Shown here: in pieces, positions 25,268 through 33,029 of the stretch
Numbering within the stretch: position 1 is the stretch's first letter
How the letters are laid out: every line of letters starts with the position of its first letter
Source: Clostridia bacterium
GTDB taxonomy: Bacteria; Bacillota; Clostridia; Christensenellales; Aristaeellaceae
Direction: 5' to 3'
Assembly (NCBI GenBank): GCA_900759005.1
Contig: CAAEUQ010000187.1
Span: 1-47,040 of the forward strand
Length of the DNA: 47,040 bases
The notes under the pieces: model-generated
Told to the model about the DNA's origin: nothing
Database searches by the model: none
Seen by the model: the letters and a program-made list of their open reading frames with translations, nothing else
Made by a program: the position numbers and the translations under genes

Positions 25268-26406
25268 TGCATTCCGCCTCCAACGTCCGCGCCCAGACCA
25301 TTGCAGGTGTAGCACCATACGATCACGTCGCCATCCTTCAGCGGATAGGCGGAACATCCGTAATTCGGGAACCATCCATTGACCTTGTACATCCAGCCGG
25401 ATTCGTTGCCGCAATCGAACTCATAGAGATTGTTAATGCCTTCGATATAATAGCTGTCGTACATCGGCGTCCAGCTGTATTCGAGTTGAATTTCCGCCGC
25501 TTCGCACGCGCGCTTGAGCACGTCGAACACCGTTTCTCCGTCGACAAATCCAATCGTAGACGTTGCGAGAATCACGCCGTTTGCAGGCACATAAGCGTTT
25601 TTTCCCGGCTCGAGATTTTCCATATTATCCAGAATCGTATCGCAGCGAATCTGAATCGTACAGCTCAATCCGGAATCGCCGCCGGGCACGCCCTCGACAT
25701 TCTGCTCCGAACCGCCCTGTTCGAGCAATTTGCGTTCGCGCTCCAGCTTTTCGGCGAGCATTGCCGCGCGCTCGTCGGCGCGCGCCTGTACGACCGAATC
25801 AAACGCATCCGCCGAAGCGAACAGCGTATCCTCCTTCGCAAGCGCCGACGCCTGATTCAGAAAGAAATCGTTCAGCGACGCAAGATCAAGGCTGAACACG
25901 CTCGCGCTGTCGCCCGAATAGGAAAGCGTTTCGCCCGCCTTCACGCTTTGTCCGTCGATGCTGATTTCGCCCTTTAAGAGATTTACCGTTTCCGAGCCTG
26001 TGCGCACGTCGAGCGTAAACGCGCAGTTCTCCGCCGCAAACGTTTTTCCGGAAAAGGTAAATTCGGCTTGCTGACCGGCTGGAACGTTTACGAACGCTTC
26101 GCCGTCCTGCACCTCGATCGCCACATTTTCCGCATTCAGAACGCAAATCGAGCTGTTTTCGCTCATGACGACCGACGTTTCTCCGAAGCGTGCCGTCAGC
26201 TGTGAGGAAACCTTCGTTTCCAGAATATCCTTGCCGCGCAGCTTCATTTCGCCGTCGACGGAAAAGCCGAGTCCCCGTCGTTCGATATAGGCGACGCCCC
26301 AATCGAGCGTCGCGGTTGCGCCGCCGTCCGCAAACGCCGGAACGAGCGCAGTCGCCATCAGAAGCGCCGCGAGCAGCAGCGCGATGATCTTTTGACTGAA
26401 TCGCAT
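25264..26406 (-). CDS. secreted DUF4430 (transcobalamin-like) domain protein
   Basis: A 380-residue exported protein. Residues 1-27 form a signal peptide (LVPAFA cleavage region). The middle (~90-165) resembles FecR-type beta structure (GEAFVNVPAG, LLKGEISIDG). The C-terminal ~120 residues match DUF4430, related to the C-terminal cobalamin-binding domain of transcobalamin/intrinsic factor: FDVLKRACE, the GWMYKVNGWFPNYGC segment and DGDVIVWCY. A role in capturing a corrinoid for the adjacent ECF transporter is an inference. AAGGAG precedes the ATG. Confidence 0.8.
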   Translation of the reverse strand: MRFSQKIIALLLAALLMATALVPAFADGGATATLDWGVAYIERRGLGFSVDGEMKLRGKDILETKVSSQLTARFGETSVVMSENSSICVLNAENVAIEVQDGEAFVNVPAGQQAEFTFSGKTFAAENCAFTLDVRTGSETVNLLKGEISIDGQSVKAGETLSYSGDSASVFSLDLASLNDFFLNQASALAKEDTLFASADAFDSVVQARADERAAMLAEKLERERKLLEQGGSEQNVEGVPGGDSGLSCTIQIRCDTILDNMENLEPGKNAYVPANGVILATSTIGFVDGETVFDVLKRACEAAEIQLEYSWTPMYDSYYIEGINNLYEFDCGNESGWMYKVNGWFPNYGCSAYPLKDGDVIVWCYTCNGLGADVGGGMQ

Positions 26407-26430
26407 ATTTCTTCTCCTTTTCGGCGGGAT

Positions 26431-26544
26431 TTATTCCCACCAGCCTCTGACGCTGCCGGCAAACCACACGCCCGCCGCAGCGATCGCAACAATCGCGAGC
26501 ACCATAATTGCATTCGCGATTAGGTGCTTCTGTTTCTTCTTCAA
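26431..26544 (-). CDS. 37-residue single-span membrane peptide
   Basis: A small frame with a TTG start at 26544 and GGGAGG seven bases upstream. It encodes a Lys-rich N-terminus (MKKKQKHL), one ~20-residue hydrophobic helix (IMVLAIVAIAAAGVWFAG), and a short Trp-rich tail ending GWWE. It is the first possible gene after the operon's leader terminator, 24 bp before the DUF4430 gene. I know no family for it. It might be a small transporter subunit or a leader-coupled gene. Confidence 0.6.
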   Translation of the reverse strand: MKKKQKHLIANAIMVLAIVAIAAAGVWFAGSVRGWWE

Positions 26545-26562
26545 AATGCTTCCTCCCTGCGC

Positions 26563-26593
26563 AAAAAAAGCGTCCTCGCACCGGAAGAACGCT
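26563..26593 (-). terminator. regulated terminator in the ECF operon leader
   Basis: On the minus strand, AGCGTTCTTC pairs with GAGGACGCT (with G-U pairs) and is followed by seven T. It lies between the operon promoter and the first gene. Confidence 0.75.
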
Positions 26594-26657
26594 GCAATTT
26601 ACTATGGCAAAGGCAACGCGTTCCCGGCGTTTTCTCCTGAAACGGACCCTTCATCCG
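26563..26657 (-). promoter_or_regulatory. untyped leader RNA with attenuator architecture
   Basis: A ~95-nt leader between promoter and terminator. CCGGGAACGC (plus-strand 26618-26627) is complementary to the 5' arm of the terminator (GCGTTC-TT-CCGG, plus-strand 26581-26592), so terminator and antiterminator are mutually exclusive. A further hairpin CGTTT/AAACG lies upstream. I compared it by eye with cobalamin, TPP, SAM, FMN, THF, ZTP, preQ1, cyclic-di-GMP and T-box consensus elements and saw no match. Confidence 0.65.
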
Positions 26658-26663
26658 ATCTGA

Positions 26664-26693
26664 ATTCTATCATATGTATATACGCGTTGTCAA
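26664..26693 (-). promoter_or_regulatory. promoter of the ECF/DUF4430 operon
   Basis: Consensus TTGACA (26688-26693), 18-bp spacer, TAGAAT (26664-26669), minus strand. Divergent from the cooS promoter, ~170 bp apart. Confidence 0.75.
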
Positions 26694-26841
26694 TTCATTC
26701 CCCGTAAATTTTTCTCCGCTGGGTGCACATCGAAGATCGCGGCGCATTCTGCGCCAAAAAAGGCGGAAATCCGACCATTTCCGTTGGATTTTGCACGAAA
26801 ATTTTACACAAAAAGTACAAACATCTTTCGAAGGCGTTTCC

Positions 26842-26853
26842 TCCCCCGGGGGA
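26842..26853. promoter_or_regulatory. 12-bp perfect palindrome upstream of the cooS promoter
   Basis: TCCCCCGGGGGA ends 7 bp before the cooS -35. It could be a regulator site or a chance GC palindrome. The rest of 26694-26860 shows only a short GGCGCA/TGCGCC inverted repeat at 26741-26755 and no gene. Confidence 0.3.
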
Positions 26854-26860
26854 TTTACCA

Positions 26861-26889
26861 TTGACTTTGAACCTTTCATTTGATAAAAT
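26861..26889 (+). promoter_or_regulatory. promoter of the CODH/ACS cluster
   Basis: TTGACT (26861-26866), 17-bp spacer, TAAAAT (26884-26889). It implies a ~140-nt 5' untranslated region (to 27036) with several complementary segments (GGCATGGG with CCCATG-TGCC), but no motif I can name. Confidence 0.75.
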
Positions 26890-27036
26890 GATAGTATCCA
26901 TGGGCATGGGGTTTTTCCGCGAGGGCTCCGTGGCTTTGGATCGAATACGTATTACTCGTGCGGTCTGGGGCTGCCCATGTGCCATTCGCGGAACGAACCG
27001 CAGCGTTCATCACAACAAGTTTGGGAGGAAGTAACA

Positions 27037-28935
27037 TTGAGCGAAATGAATACCACCTTCATCACGATCGAACAGATGGAAGCGGCAACCGACGCTTTGC
27101 TTGAAAACGGCAAAAAAGTTGGCGCGGATTCCTGGCAGCAGCGCGTGAAAAATCAGACTCCGCATTGCAAATTCGGCGAAGAGGGCATTTGCTGCCGCAT
27201 CTGCACGATGGGCCCCTGCCGTATCACTCCGAAATCCCCGCGCGGCATCTGCGGCTGCGATGCGGACGGCATCGTCGCGCGCAACTATCTGCGCTTCACC
27301 GCCGGCGGCGCCGCGACCCATTCCGACCATGGCCGCAGCATCGCCCACACGCTGTACCTCTCCAAGGAGGGCGGCAACTATCAGGTAAAGGATCCCGAGA
27401 AGCTGCTTCGCATTGCGAAGGAATGGGACATCCCGACCGAGAACCGCGATATTTATGACGTCGCGCACGAAGTTGCCGAAGCCGGTCTGATGGAATACGG
27501 CAAGCCCTTCGGCGTGCAGCGCTTCCTGAAGCGCGCGCCGGAATCCCGTCAGGAGATCTGGCATCGCGAAGGCATCGAGCCCCGCGCGATCGACCGCGAG
27601 GTTTCTCAGTCCCTGCATATGACGCACATGGGCTGCTCCTCCCTGCCCGAGGCTCTAATTCGCCAGTCCCTGCGCGCCGGTCTGTCCGACGGCTGGGGCG
27701 GATCGATGATGGGCACCGAGATGTCCGATATTCTGTTCGGCACCCCGAAGCCAGTCGACACCACCGCGAACATCGGCGTTATGGAAAAGGACATGGTCAA
27801 CATCATTGTCCACGGTCATGATCCGTCGCTGTCCGAAATGATCGTGCTCTACGCGCAGGATCCGGAAATGGTCGCTCTGGCCAAGGAAATGGGCGCGAAG
27901 GGCATCAACATCGCCGGCGTCTGCTGCACCGCAAACGAAGTCGCCATGCGTCACGGCATCCCGATGGCAGGCAACTTCCTGCAGCAGGAAAACGTGGTTC
28001 TGACCGGCGCGTGCGAAGCGATCGTCGTCGATGTACAGTGCATTTTCCCGGCGCTGGGCCCGCTTTCGAAGTGCTTCCACACCAAGTTCATCACCACCTC
28101 CCCGATCGCGCAGATGCCTGATTCCGATTTCATCGAGTTCCACGAGGAAACCGCGGGCGAAAACGCGAAGAAGATCGTCGAGATGGCGGTTCGCAACTTC
28201 AAGAACAGAAAGCCCGAGCTGGTCAACATCCCGCAGCTGAAGACGAACGCCACCGTCGGCTATTCCGTCGAAGCGATCAAGAAGTGTCTGGACGGCGTTA
28301 CGAACTCTCACGTCGACGAGGTCGGCACCACGAAGCCGCTGATCGAGTGCGTAAAGTCCGGCGTTCTCCGCGGCGCCGTCGCAATGGTCGGCTGCAACAA
28401 CCCGAAGGTACGCCCCGATACCGCGCATATTGAGCTGATGAAGAAGCTGATTGCGAACGATATCATTGTTATCGTTTCCGGCTGCTCTGCGCAGGCGGCG
28501 GCGAAGGCGGGCCTTCTGAGCAAGGAAGCCAAGGAACTGTGCGGCGAAGGTCTCAAGCGCGTCTGCGAGCTGGTCGACATCCCGCCGATCCTGCACATGG
28601 GCTCCTGCGTTGATATTTCCCGAATGATGATTCTCGCTTCCGACATCGCCAAGGACTGGGGCATCGATATTGCTCAGGTTCCGGTCGTCGGCTGCGCGCC
28701 TGAATATATGTCCGAAAAGGCGGTTTCCATCGGCAACTACGTCGTCGCCACCGGTATCGACACCTTCTTGGGCGTTGATCCTTACACCAAGGGCGGTCCC
28801 GGCGTCGTGTCCCTCCTGCAGGGCAGCATCAAGGACTGGGTCGGCGCGAACTACACCGTCGAGCTGGACATTGAAAAGCTGGGCGACAAGATGATGGAGC
28901 GCATTGAAGAGAAGCGCGCCGCACTGGGCATCTAA
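27037..28935 (+). CDS. cooS: anaerobic Ni-Fe carbon monoxide dehydrogenase catalytic subunit
   Basis: Interconverts CO2 and CO; here it supplies CO to acetyl-CoA synthase. The ~632-residue protein has the N-terminal cluster cysteines C44, C52, C53, C56, C61 and C72/C74 (HCKFGEEGICCRIC...GPC) for the D and B clusters, then HSDHGR. C-cluster regions include ICCTANEVAMRHG, MVGCNNPK, VSGCSAQAA and MGSCVDISR. I chose TTG 27037 (MSEMNTTF), 8 bases after GGGAGG; ATG 27046 is too far from that site, and a longer frame to 26977 reads through it. It is followed by cooC and acsB, so it is the CODH of an ACS complex (also called acsA). Confidence 0.95.
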   Translation: MSEMNTTFITIEQMEAATDALLENGKKVGADSWQQRVKNQTPHCKFGEEGICCRICTMGPCRITPKSPRGICGCDADGIVARNYLRFTAGGAATHSDHGRSIAHTLYLSKEGGNYQVKDPEKLLRIAKEWDIPTENRDIYDVAHEVAEAGLMEYGKPFGVQRFLKRAPESRQEIWHREGIEPRAIDREVSQSLHMTHMGCSSLPEALIRQSLRAGLSDGWGGSMMGTEMSDILFGTPKPVDTTANIGVMEKDMVNIIVHGHDPSLSEMIVLYAQDPEMVALAKEMGAKGINIAGVCCTANEVAMRHGIPMAGNFLQQENVVLTGACEAIVVDVQCIFPALGPLSKCFHTKFITTSPIAQMPDSDFIEFHEETAGENAKKIVEMAVRNFKNRKPELVNIPQLKTNATVGYSVEAIKKCLDGVTNSHVDEVGTTKPLIECVKSGVLRGAVAMVGCNNPKVRPDTAHIELMKKLIANDIIVIVSGCSAQAAAKAGLLSKEAKELCGEGLKRVCELVDIPPILHMGSCVDISRMMILASDIAKDWGIDIAQVPVVGCAPEYMSEKAVSIGNYVVATGIDTFLGVDPYTKGGPGVVSLLQGSIKDWVGANYTVELDIEKLGDKMMERIEEKRAALGI

Positions 28936-28962
28936 TCCATTGACACTGAAAGGGATTCAATT

Positions 28963-29733
28963 ATGAAAGTAGCCATCACCGGAAAAGGCGGCGTCGGAAA
29001 AACCACCCTCTCCTCCGTCCTCGCAAGGCTGTATGCCGACGAAGGGCGCACCGTACTCGCCGCAGACGTCGATCCGGACGCGAATTTGGGTCTGGCGCTG
29101 GGCTTTACCGAGGAAGAAGTCAATTCGATCGTGCCCATCTCCAAGATGCGCAAGCTGGTGGAGGAGCGCACCGGCGCAAACGCCGCCAACAAGTTCTTCA
29201 AACTGAATCCGCAGGTGAGCGATATCCCCGACGCCTATGCCAAGGAGATCAACGGCGTAAAGCTGCTGGTCATGGGCACGGTGGAGACCGGCGGCTCCGG
29301 CTGCGTATGCCCCGAGCACGTCATGCTCAAGGCGATCCTGTCCAGTCTCGTATTCCGCAAGGACGACGTGGTGATCATGGACATGGAGGCAGGTCTTGAG
29401 CATCTCGGCCGCGGAACGGCAAGCATGATGGATCAGTTCATCGTGGTCATCGAGCCGGGCGCGCGCAGCATTCAGACCTATGAAAAGGTCAAGTCCCTCG
29501 CGAAGGATCTGGGCATTACCCGCGTCCGCGTCGTCGCCAATAAGGTGCGCGATGAAAAGGACGAGGAGTTCCTAAAGAGCCGCATCCCCGAGGACGCGCT
29601 GCTGGGATTTATCCACTATAACCCCGAAGTGATCGACGCCGACCGGCGCGGCATGTCGCCTTACGACATCAGCCCCTCGGCGGTTGAAGAGATCCGGGCA
29701 ATCAAGGCGCGTATGGACAACGAAAAAGAATGA
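28963..29733 (+). CDS. cooC: CODH/ACS nickel-insertion ATPase (CooC/AcsF type)
   Basis: MinD/SIMIBI-class ATPase that matures the nickel centres of CODH or ACS. The 256 residues start with the deviant Walker A TGKGGVGKTT and have DVDPDANLG (switch I region), MDMEAGLEHLGRG, and the CxC metal-binding motif in GSGCVCPEH. The short gaps (27 bp to cooS, 24 bp to acsB) indicate one transcript. Whether it serves the C-cluster or the A-cluster cannot be told from sequence. Confidence 0.92.
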   Translation: MKVAITGKGGVGKTTLSSVLARLYADEGRTVLAADVDPDANLGLALGFTEEEVNSIVPISKMRKLVEERTGANAANKFFKLNPQVSDIPDAYAKEINGVKLLVMGTVETGGSGCVCPEHVMLKAILSSLVFRKDDVVIMDMEAGLEHLGRGTASMMDQFIVVIEPGARSIQTYEKVKSLAKDLGITRVRVVANKVRDEKDEEFLKSRIPEDALLGFIHYNPEVIDADRRGMSPYDISPSAVEEIRAIKARMDNEKE

Positions 29734-29757
29734 ATCATGAAAGGAATGGGAACATAG

Positions 29758-31890
29758 ATGGGATTGTTTGATAGAGTATTCCGCGGTTCCGACGAAATGT
29801 ACTTCAAGGCGGAAACCGAGCTGAACGCCGTCATCGCCGAACTGGGCGAGGACGCCCCCATGACCATGCCCGACACCGCGTATTTCCTCGCGTGCATCTA
29901 TGCCTATCTGGGCAAGAAGGTCACGAAGCTGAGCGAGCTGAAGGAAGCGCTCGGCGAGCTTCGCAATATGATGGGTCGCGAATACCGCACGAAGTCGATC
30001 TTCGATTCCGGCGTCGCCACCGCGTGCTGCGCGGAGGTCATCGAAGCGTGCAAGTACGCCCGCACCCCCACGCCCTATGAGGGAACGCAGTATCACGGTC
30101 ATTTCTCCGACGCTGAGGTTCGCGAGCTGGGCGTTCCGCTGGTTACGCGCGACATCCCGGGCTTTGTCGTTATGATCGGCCCCGCGCCGAGCGTTGAAGA
30201 AGCTGTTGAAACCGTCAAGGGCTATCAGTCCCGCGGTATCTTCGTATTCATGATCGGCGGCATCATCGATCAGGTTCACTCCGCCGGCATGAACACCGGC
30301 TTCGGCGTGCGCTGCGTGCCGGTTGGCGCGGACATCTGGTCCGTCGGTCATGTCATCTCGCTCGTTACCCGCGCGACGATGATTTTCGGCGCGACCGAGC
30401 CGGGCGATGCGAACGCGTTCCATCGCTATACCTTCGACCGCATTTTCGCATTTGTCAACGCCTATGCGCCGGTTAACGACATCACCGTTGCGTGCGGCGC
30501 GGGCGCGATCAAGATGGGCTTCCCGGTTATCACCAACGATACCGACGACATGTGGGCGGTTCCGAAGTCCCTGATCATCAACACCGACACCAAGGACTGG
30601 ATTGAGACCTCGCTCGAAGCGCGCGGAATCAAGATCAAGGTCACGAACATCGATATCCCGGTCGCGTTCTCCTCTGCGTATGAAGGCGAAATCATCCGCA
30701 AGAAGGATATGCGCATCGAAATGGACGGTTCCCGCGTGGACTGCGTCGAGCTGGTTCGCACGAAGGAGCCCCACGAGATCGAGGATCATTCGATCACGCT
30801 GGAAGGTCCGGATTTCGACGCGTTCGAAGTGGGCGCGAAGATCCCGATCGCCTACATCGTCGAGGTTGCCGGCAAGACCATGCAGACCGACTTCGAAGGC
30901 GTATTCGAGCGTAAGTTCCACAGCTTCCTGAACTGCATCGAAGGCGTTATGCATACCGGCCAGCGCGACATGATCCGCATCCGCGTAAGCAACGCGGCGT
31001 TCGACGCAGGCTTCCGCGCGAAGCACCTGGGCGAGGTTCTGTACGCGAAGATCAAGAGCGAGTACGACACCGTCGTCGACAAGTGCCAGGTCAAGATCTA
31101 TACCGATCCTGAAAAAGTGCACGAGCTGCGCAAAGAAGCGAACGCGACGTTCGATCACCGCGACGAGCGCTTGAAGAGCATGACTGACGAATCCGTCGAC
31201 GTGTTCTATACCTGCATTCTGTGCCAGGCGTTCTCCCCGTCGCACGTCTGCATCGTTACGCCCGAGCGTCTCGGTCTGTGCGGCGCAGTTTCCTGGCTGG
31301 ATGCGAAGGCGACCAACGAGCTCGATCCGCAGGGTCCCTGCCAGATCGTTCCGAAGACCCGCCTGATCGACGAGCGCACCGGTCGTTACGAGGACGTCAA
31401 CGAAGCGGTGCAGCAGTACTCTCACGGCGCGCTGGAGCAGGTTACGCTGTATTCCATCATGGAAGACCCGATGACCTCCTGCGGCTGCTTCGAGTGTATC
31501 TGCGGTATCGAGCCGCTGTCCAACGGCGTCGTTATCGTCAACCGCGAGCACGTCGGCATGACCCCGATGGGCATGAGCTTCTCCGAGCTGGCTTCCATGA
31601 CGGGCGGCGGCGTGCAGACGCCGGGCTTCATGGGACACGGCAAGCACTTCATCACCTCCAAGAAGTTCCTGAAGGCGGAAGGCGGTCTGGCCCGCATCGT
31701 ATGGCTGCCGAAGGCGCTGAAGGAACAGATCAAGGACAAGCTGAACGAGTCCGCGCACGAGCTGTATGGCATCGAGAACTTCTCCGACATGATCGCCGAC
31801 GAGACGATCTGCACGGAGGATCCCGAGGAGCTGCTCAACTACCTGACCGAGGTTGGCCATCCGGTTCTCGGCATGGAGCCTCTGATGTAA
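29758..31890 (+). CDS. acsB: acetyl-CoA synthase, CODH/ACS complex beta subunit
   Basis: Makes acetyl-CoA from CO, a methyl group carried by the corrinoid protein, and CoA. The 710 residues are near the bacterial length (~730), so the N-terminal CODH-binding domain is present, unlike in archaeal CdhC. The A-cluster ligands fit exactly: C-x2-C-x8-C-x9-C (CILCQAFSPSHVC..., residues ~486-508) and C-G-C about 67 residues later (SCGCFE). The ATG follows AAAGGAATGGG. The genes that normally follow in acetogens (acsC, acsD, acsE) are not here; a hairpin and a folate enzyme gene come next. Confidence 0.96.
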   Translation: MGLFDRVFRGSDEMYFKAETELNAVIAELGEDAPMTMPDTAYFLACIYAYLGKKVTKLSELKEALGELRNMMGREYRTKSIFDSGVATACCAEVIEACKYARTPTPYEGTQYHGHFSDAEVRELGVPLVTRDIPGFVVMIGPAPSVEEAVETVKGYQSRGIFVFMIGGIIDQVHSAGMNTGFGVRCVPVGADIWSVGHVISLVTRATMIFGATEPGDANAFHRYTFDRIFAFVNAYAPVNDITVACGAGAIKMGFPVITNDTDDMWAVPKSLIINTDTKDWIETSLEARGIKIKVTNIDIPVAFSSAYEGEIIRKKDMRIEMDGSRVDCVELVRTKEPHEIEDHSITLEGPDFDAFEVGAKIPIAYIVEVAGKTMQTDFEGVFERKFHSFLNCIEGVMHTGQRDMIRIRVSNAAFDAGFRAKHLGEVLYAKIKSEYDTVVDKCQVKIYTDPEKVHELRKEANATFDHRDERLKSMTDESVDVFYTCILCQAFSPSHVCIVTPERLGLCGAVSWLDAKATNELDPQGPCQIVPKTRLIDERTGRYEDVNEAVQQYSHGALEQVTLYSIMEDPMTSCGCFECICGIEPLSNGVVIVNREHVGMTPMGMSFSELASMTGGGVQTPGFMGHGKHFITSKKFLKAEGGLARIVWLPKALKEQIKDKLNESAHELYGIENFSDMIADETICTEDPEELLNYLTEVGHPVLGMEPLM

Positions 31891-31900
31891 TTCAAATTTG

Positions 31901-31930
31901 TTGGGGAGAGGCGCAACCTCTCCCCAATCT
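31901..31930 (+). terminator. hairpin after acsB, probable partial terminator
   Basis: Perfect 11-bp stem (TTGGGGAGAGG at 31901-31911, CCTCTCCCCAA at 31917-31927), followed by TCTTTCT, a weak T tract. Readthrough to the 5-FCL gene 19 bp later is likely. Confidence 0.6.
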
Positions 31931-31948
31931 TTCTGATGAGGAACAGCA

Positions 31949-32485
31949 ATGGACAAAAAAGCAATGCGTCGCACCATCGGCGAAAAGAAGCGCACGATGA
32001 CGCGGGAAGAAATTGAGAGCGCGAGCGAACGGCTCACAGAAAAGTTTCTGCAAACCGAATTCTATCGCGATTGCCGCTCAATCTATGCGTATCTTTCCTA
32101 CAATCAGGAGGTGCGCACGGACGCGCTGATTCGCCGCGCCATTCAGGATGGCAAGCGCGTCGCCGTGCCGAAGGTTTACGGCGACGAAATGCGCTTTCTA
32201 TGGCTGGACGATCCGGATCAGGTCGCGCCCGGCGCCTATGGCATTCCTGAGCCGATCGCAGACGAGCCAATTGCGGACGACGATACTGCGCTCGTGCTGA
32301 TGCCGGGGCTCGCCTTTGATCCCGAAGGCCGCAGACTCGGCTATGGCGGCGGATTTTACGATCGATTTCTCGCAAAGGAGCCCAATCACCCGCTGGTCGC
32401 GCTGTGCTACGGCTTTCAAATGTTCGATCATCTGGAGACCGAGGCGCACGACATTCCGGTGGATCTCGTGATTGCAGATACCTGA
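31949..32485 (+). CDS. 5-formyltetrahydrofolate cyclo-ligase
   Basis: Converts 5-formyl-THF to 5,10-methenyl-THF with ATP, returning a dead-end folate to the one-carbon pool. The 178-residue protein shows the N-terminal KKAMRRTIGEKKR, the ATP-site motif AVPKVYG, and the C-terminal GRRLGYGGGFYDRFL signature. GAGGAAC lies a few bases upstream of the ATG. Its place after acsB ties folate repair to the Wood-Ljungdahl pathway, where THF carries the methyl branch. Names in use are ygfA, fau and MTHFS. Confidence 0.93.
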   Translation: MDKKAMRRTIGEKKRTMTREEIESASERLTEKFLQTEFYRDCRSIYAYLSYNQEVRTDALIRRAIQDGKRVAVPKVYGDEMRFLWLDDPDQVAPGAYGIPEPIADEPIADDDTALVLMPGLAFDPEGRRLGYGGGFYDRFLAKEPNHPLVALCYGFQMFDHLETEAHDIPVDLVIADT

Positions 32486-32964
32486 ATGGACATTACATTT
32501 TCCGCAGACGGCCTGCGCTTCAACGATCGCGCCGCGGCGATTCTCGTCTGTGAGGGGCGTTTGCTCGTGTTGCGCGATGATTCTTGTGCGTATGCGTACC
32601 TGCCCGGCGGGCGCGTGCATGCCGGAGAAACCGCGGAGGCTGCCGTTTTGCGCGAATTGCGCGAGGAACTGGGAATTGAGGCGCGGATTGAACGACCACT
32701 CTGGGTAAATCAGGCGTTTTTACCGAGCAGGCCAGTAGAAAGCGGTATCACGAGCTGTGTTTTTACTATCTGATCGACTTTTCGAAAACGGATTTACTCG
32801 CGCGCAGCAATTCCTTCGAGTATCTCGAGGGCGGAAATCGGCGCATGCGCTATCAATGGCTGACCTTCGACGCGCTGGAGAGCGCAAATTTCCAGCCGCG
32901 CTTTCTGAAAACGGCCGTTCGGCATTTGCCGGATTCGGTTCAAATGCTCACGAATTACGATTGA
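32486..32964 (+). pseudogene. NUDIX hydrolase interrupted by a frameshift
   Basis: The frame starts at 32486 directly after the 5-FCL stop, contains a full Nudix box (GGRVHAGE...RELREELG), and stops at 32773. The rest of the domain continues in another frame from about 32722 (EQASRKRYHELCFYYLIDF...) to a TGA at 32962-32964. Adding one T to the five-T run at 32717-32721 restores a ~159-residue protein reading NQAFFTEQ. The 479-nt span is one base short of 160 codons. It may be a real mutation, a phase-variable site, or a homopolymer assembly error; the intact Nudix box and unmutated tail suggest recent origin. Confidence 0.8.
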
Positions 32965-33029
32965 CCCGCGCGCATTTTTTCGAAACGCGCGCGTCAAAAT
33001 AGATGCAAAGAAGCGAAAGGAGCTTTATT

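Noticed and set aside
26545..26655. A possible leader peptide (ATG near 26650, minus strand) across the ECF leader
   Set aside because: No ribosome site precedes the ATG, it begins only a few bases after the predicted start of transcription, and its sequence shows no run of regulatory codons.
26563..26657. Cobalamin riboswitch before the ECF/DUF4430 operon
   Set aside because: The leader is only ~95 nt and lacks the B12 box and other conserved cobalamin aptamer segments.
26741..26755. GGCGCA/TGCGCC inverted repeat as a terminator
   Set aside because: There is no T run after the stem on either strand and no gene ending near it.
26670..26985. Short open frames on both strands between the ECF operon and cooS
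   Set aside because: They overlap the two promoters and each other, have no ribosome sites and show no family pattern.
29572..32037. An 821-codon open frame on the minus strand opposite acsB
   Set aside because: It is a shadow of strong GC3 codon bias in acsB, which has full family motifs on the plus strand. The antisense protein has no recognisable domain and no ribosome site.
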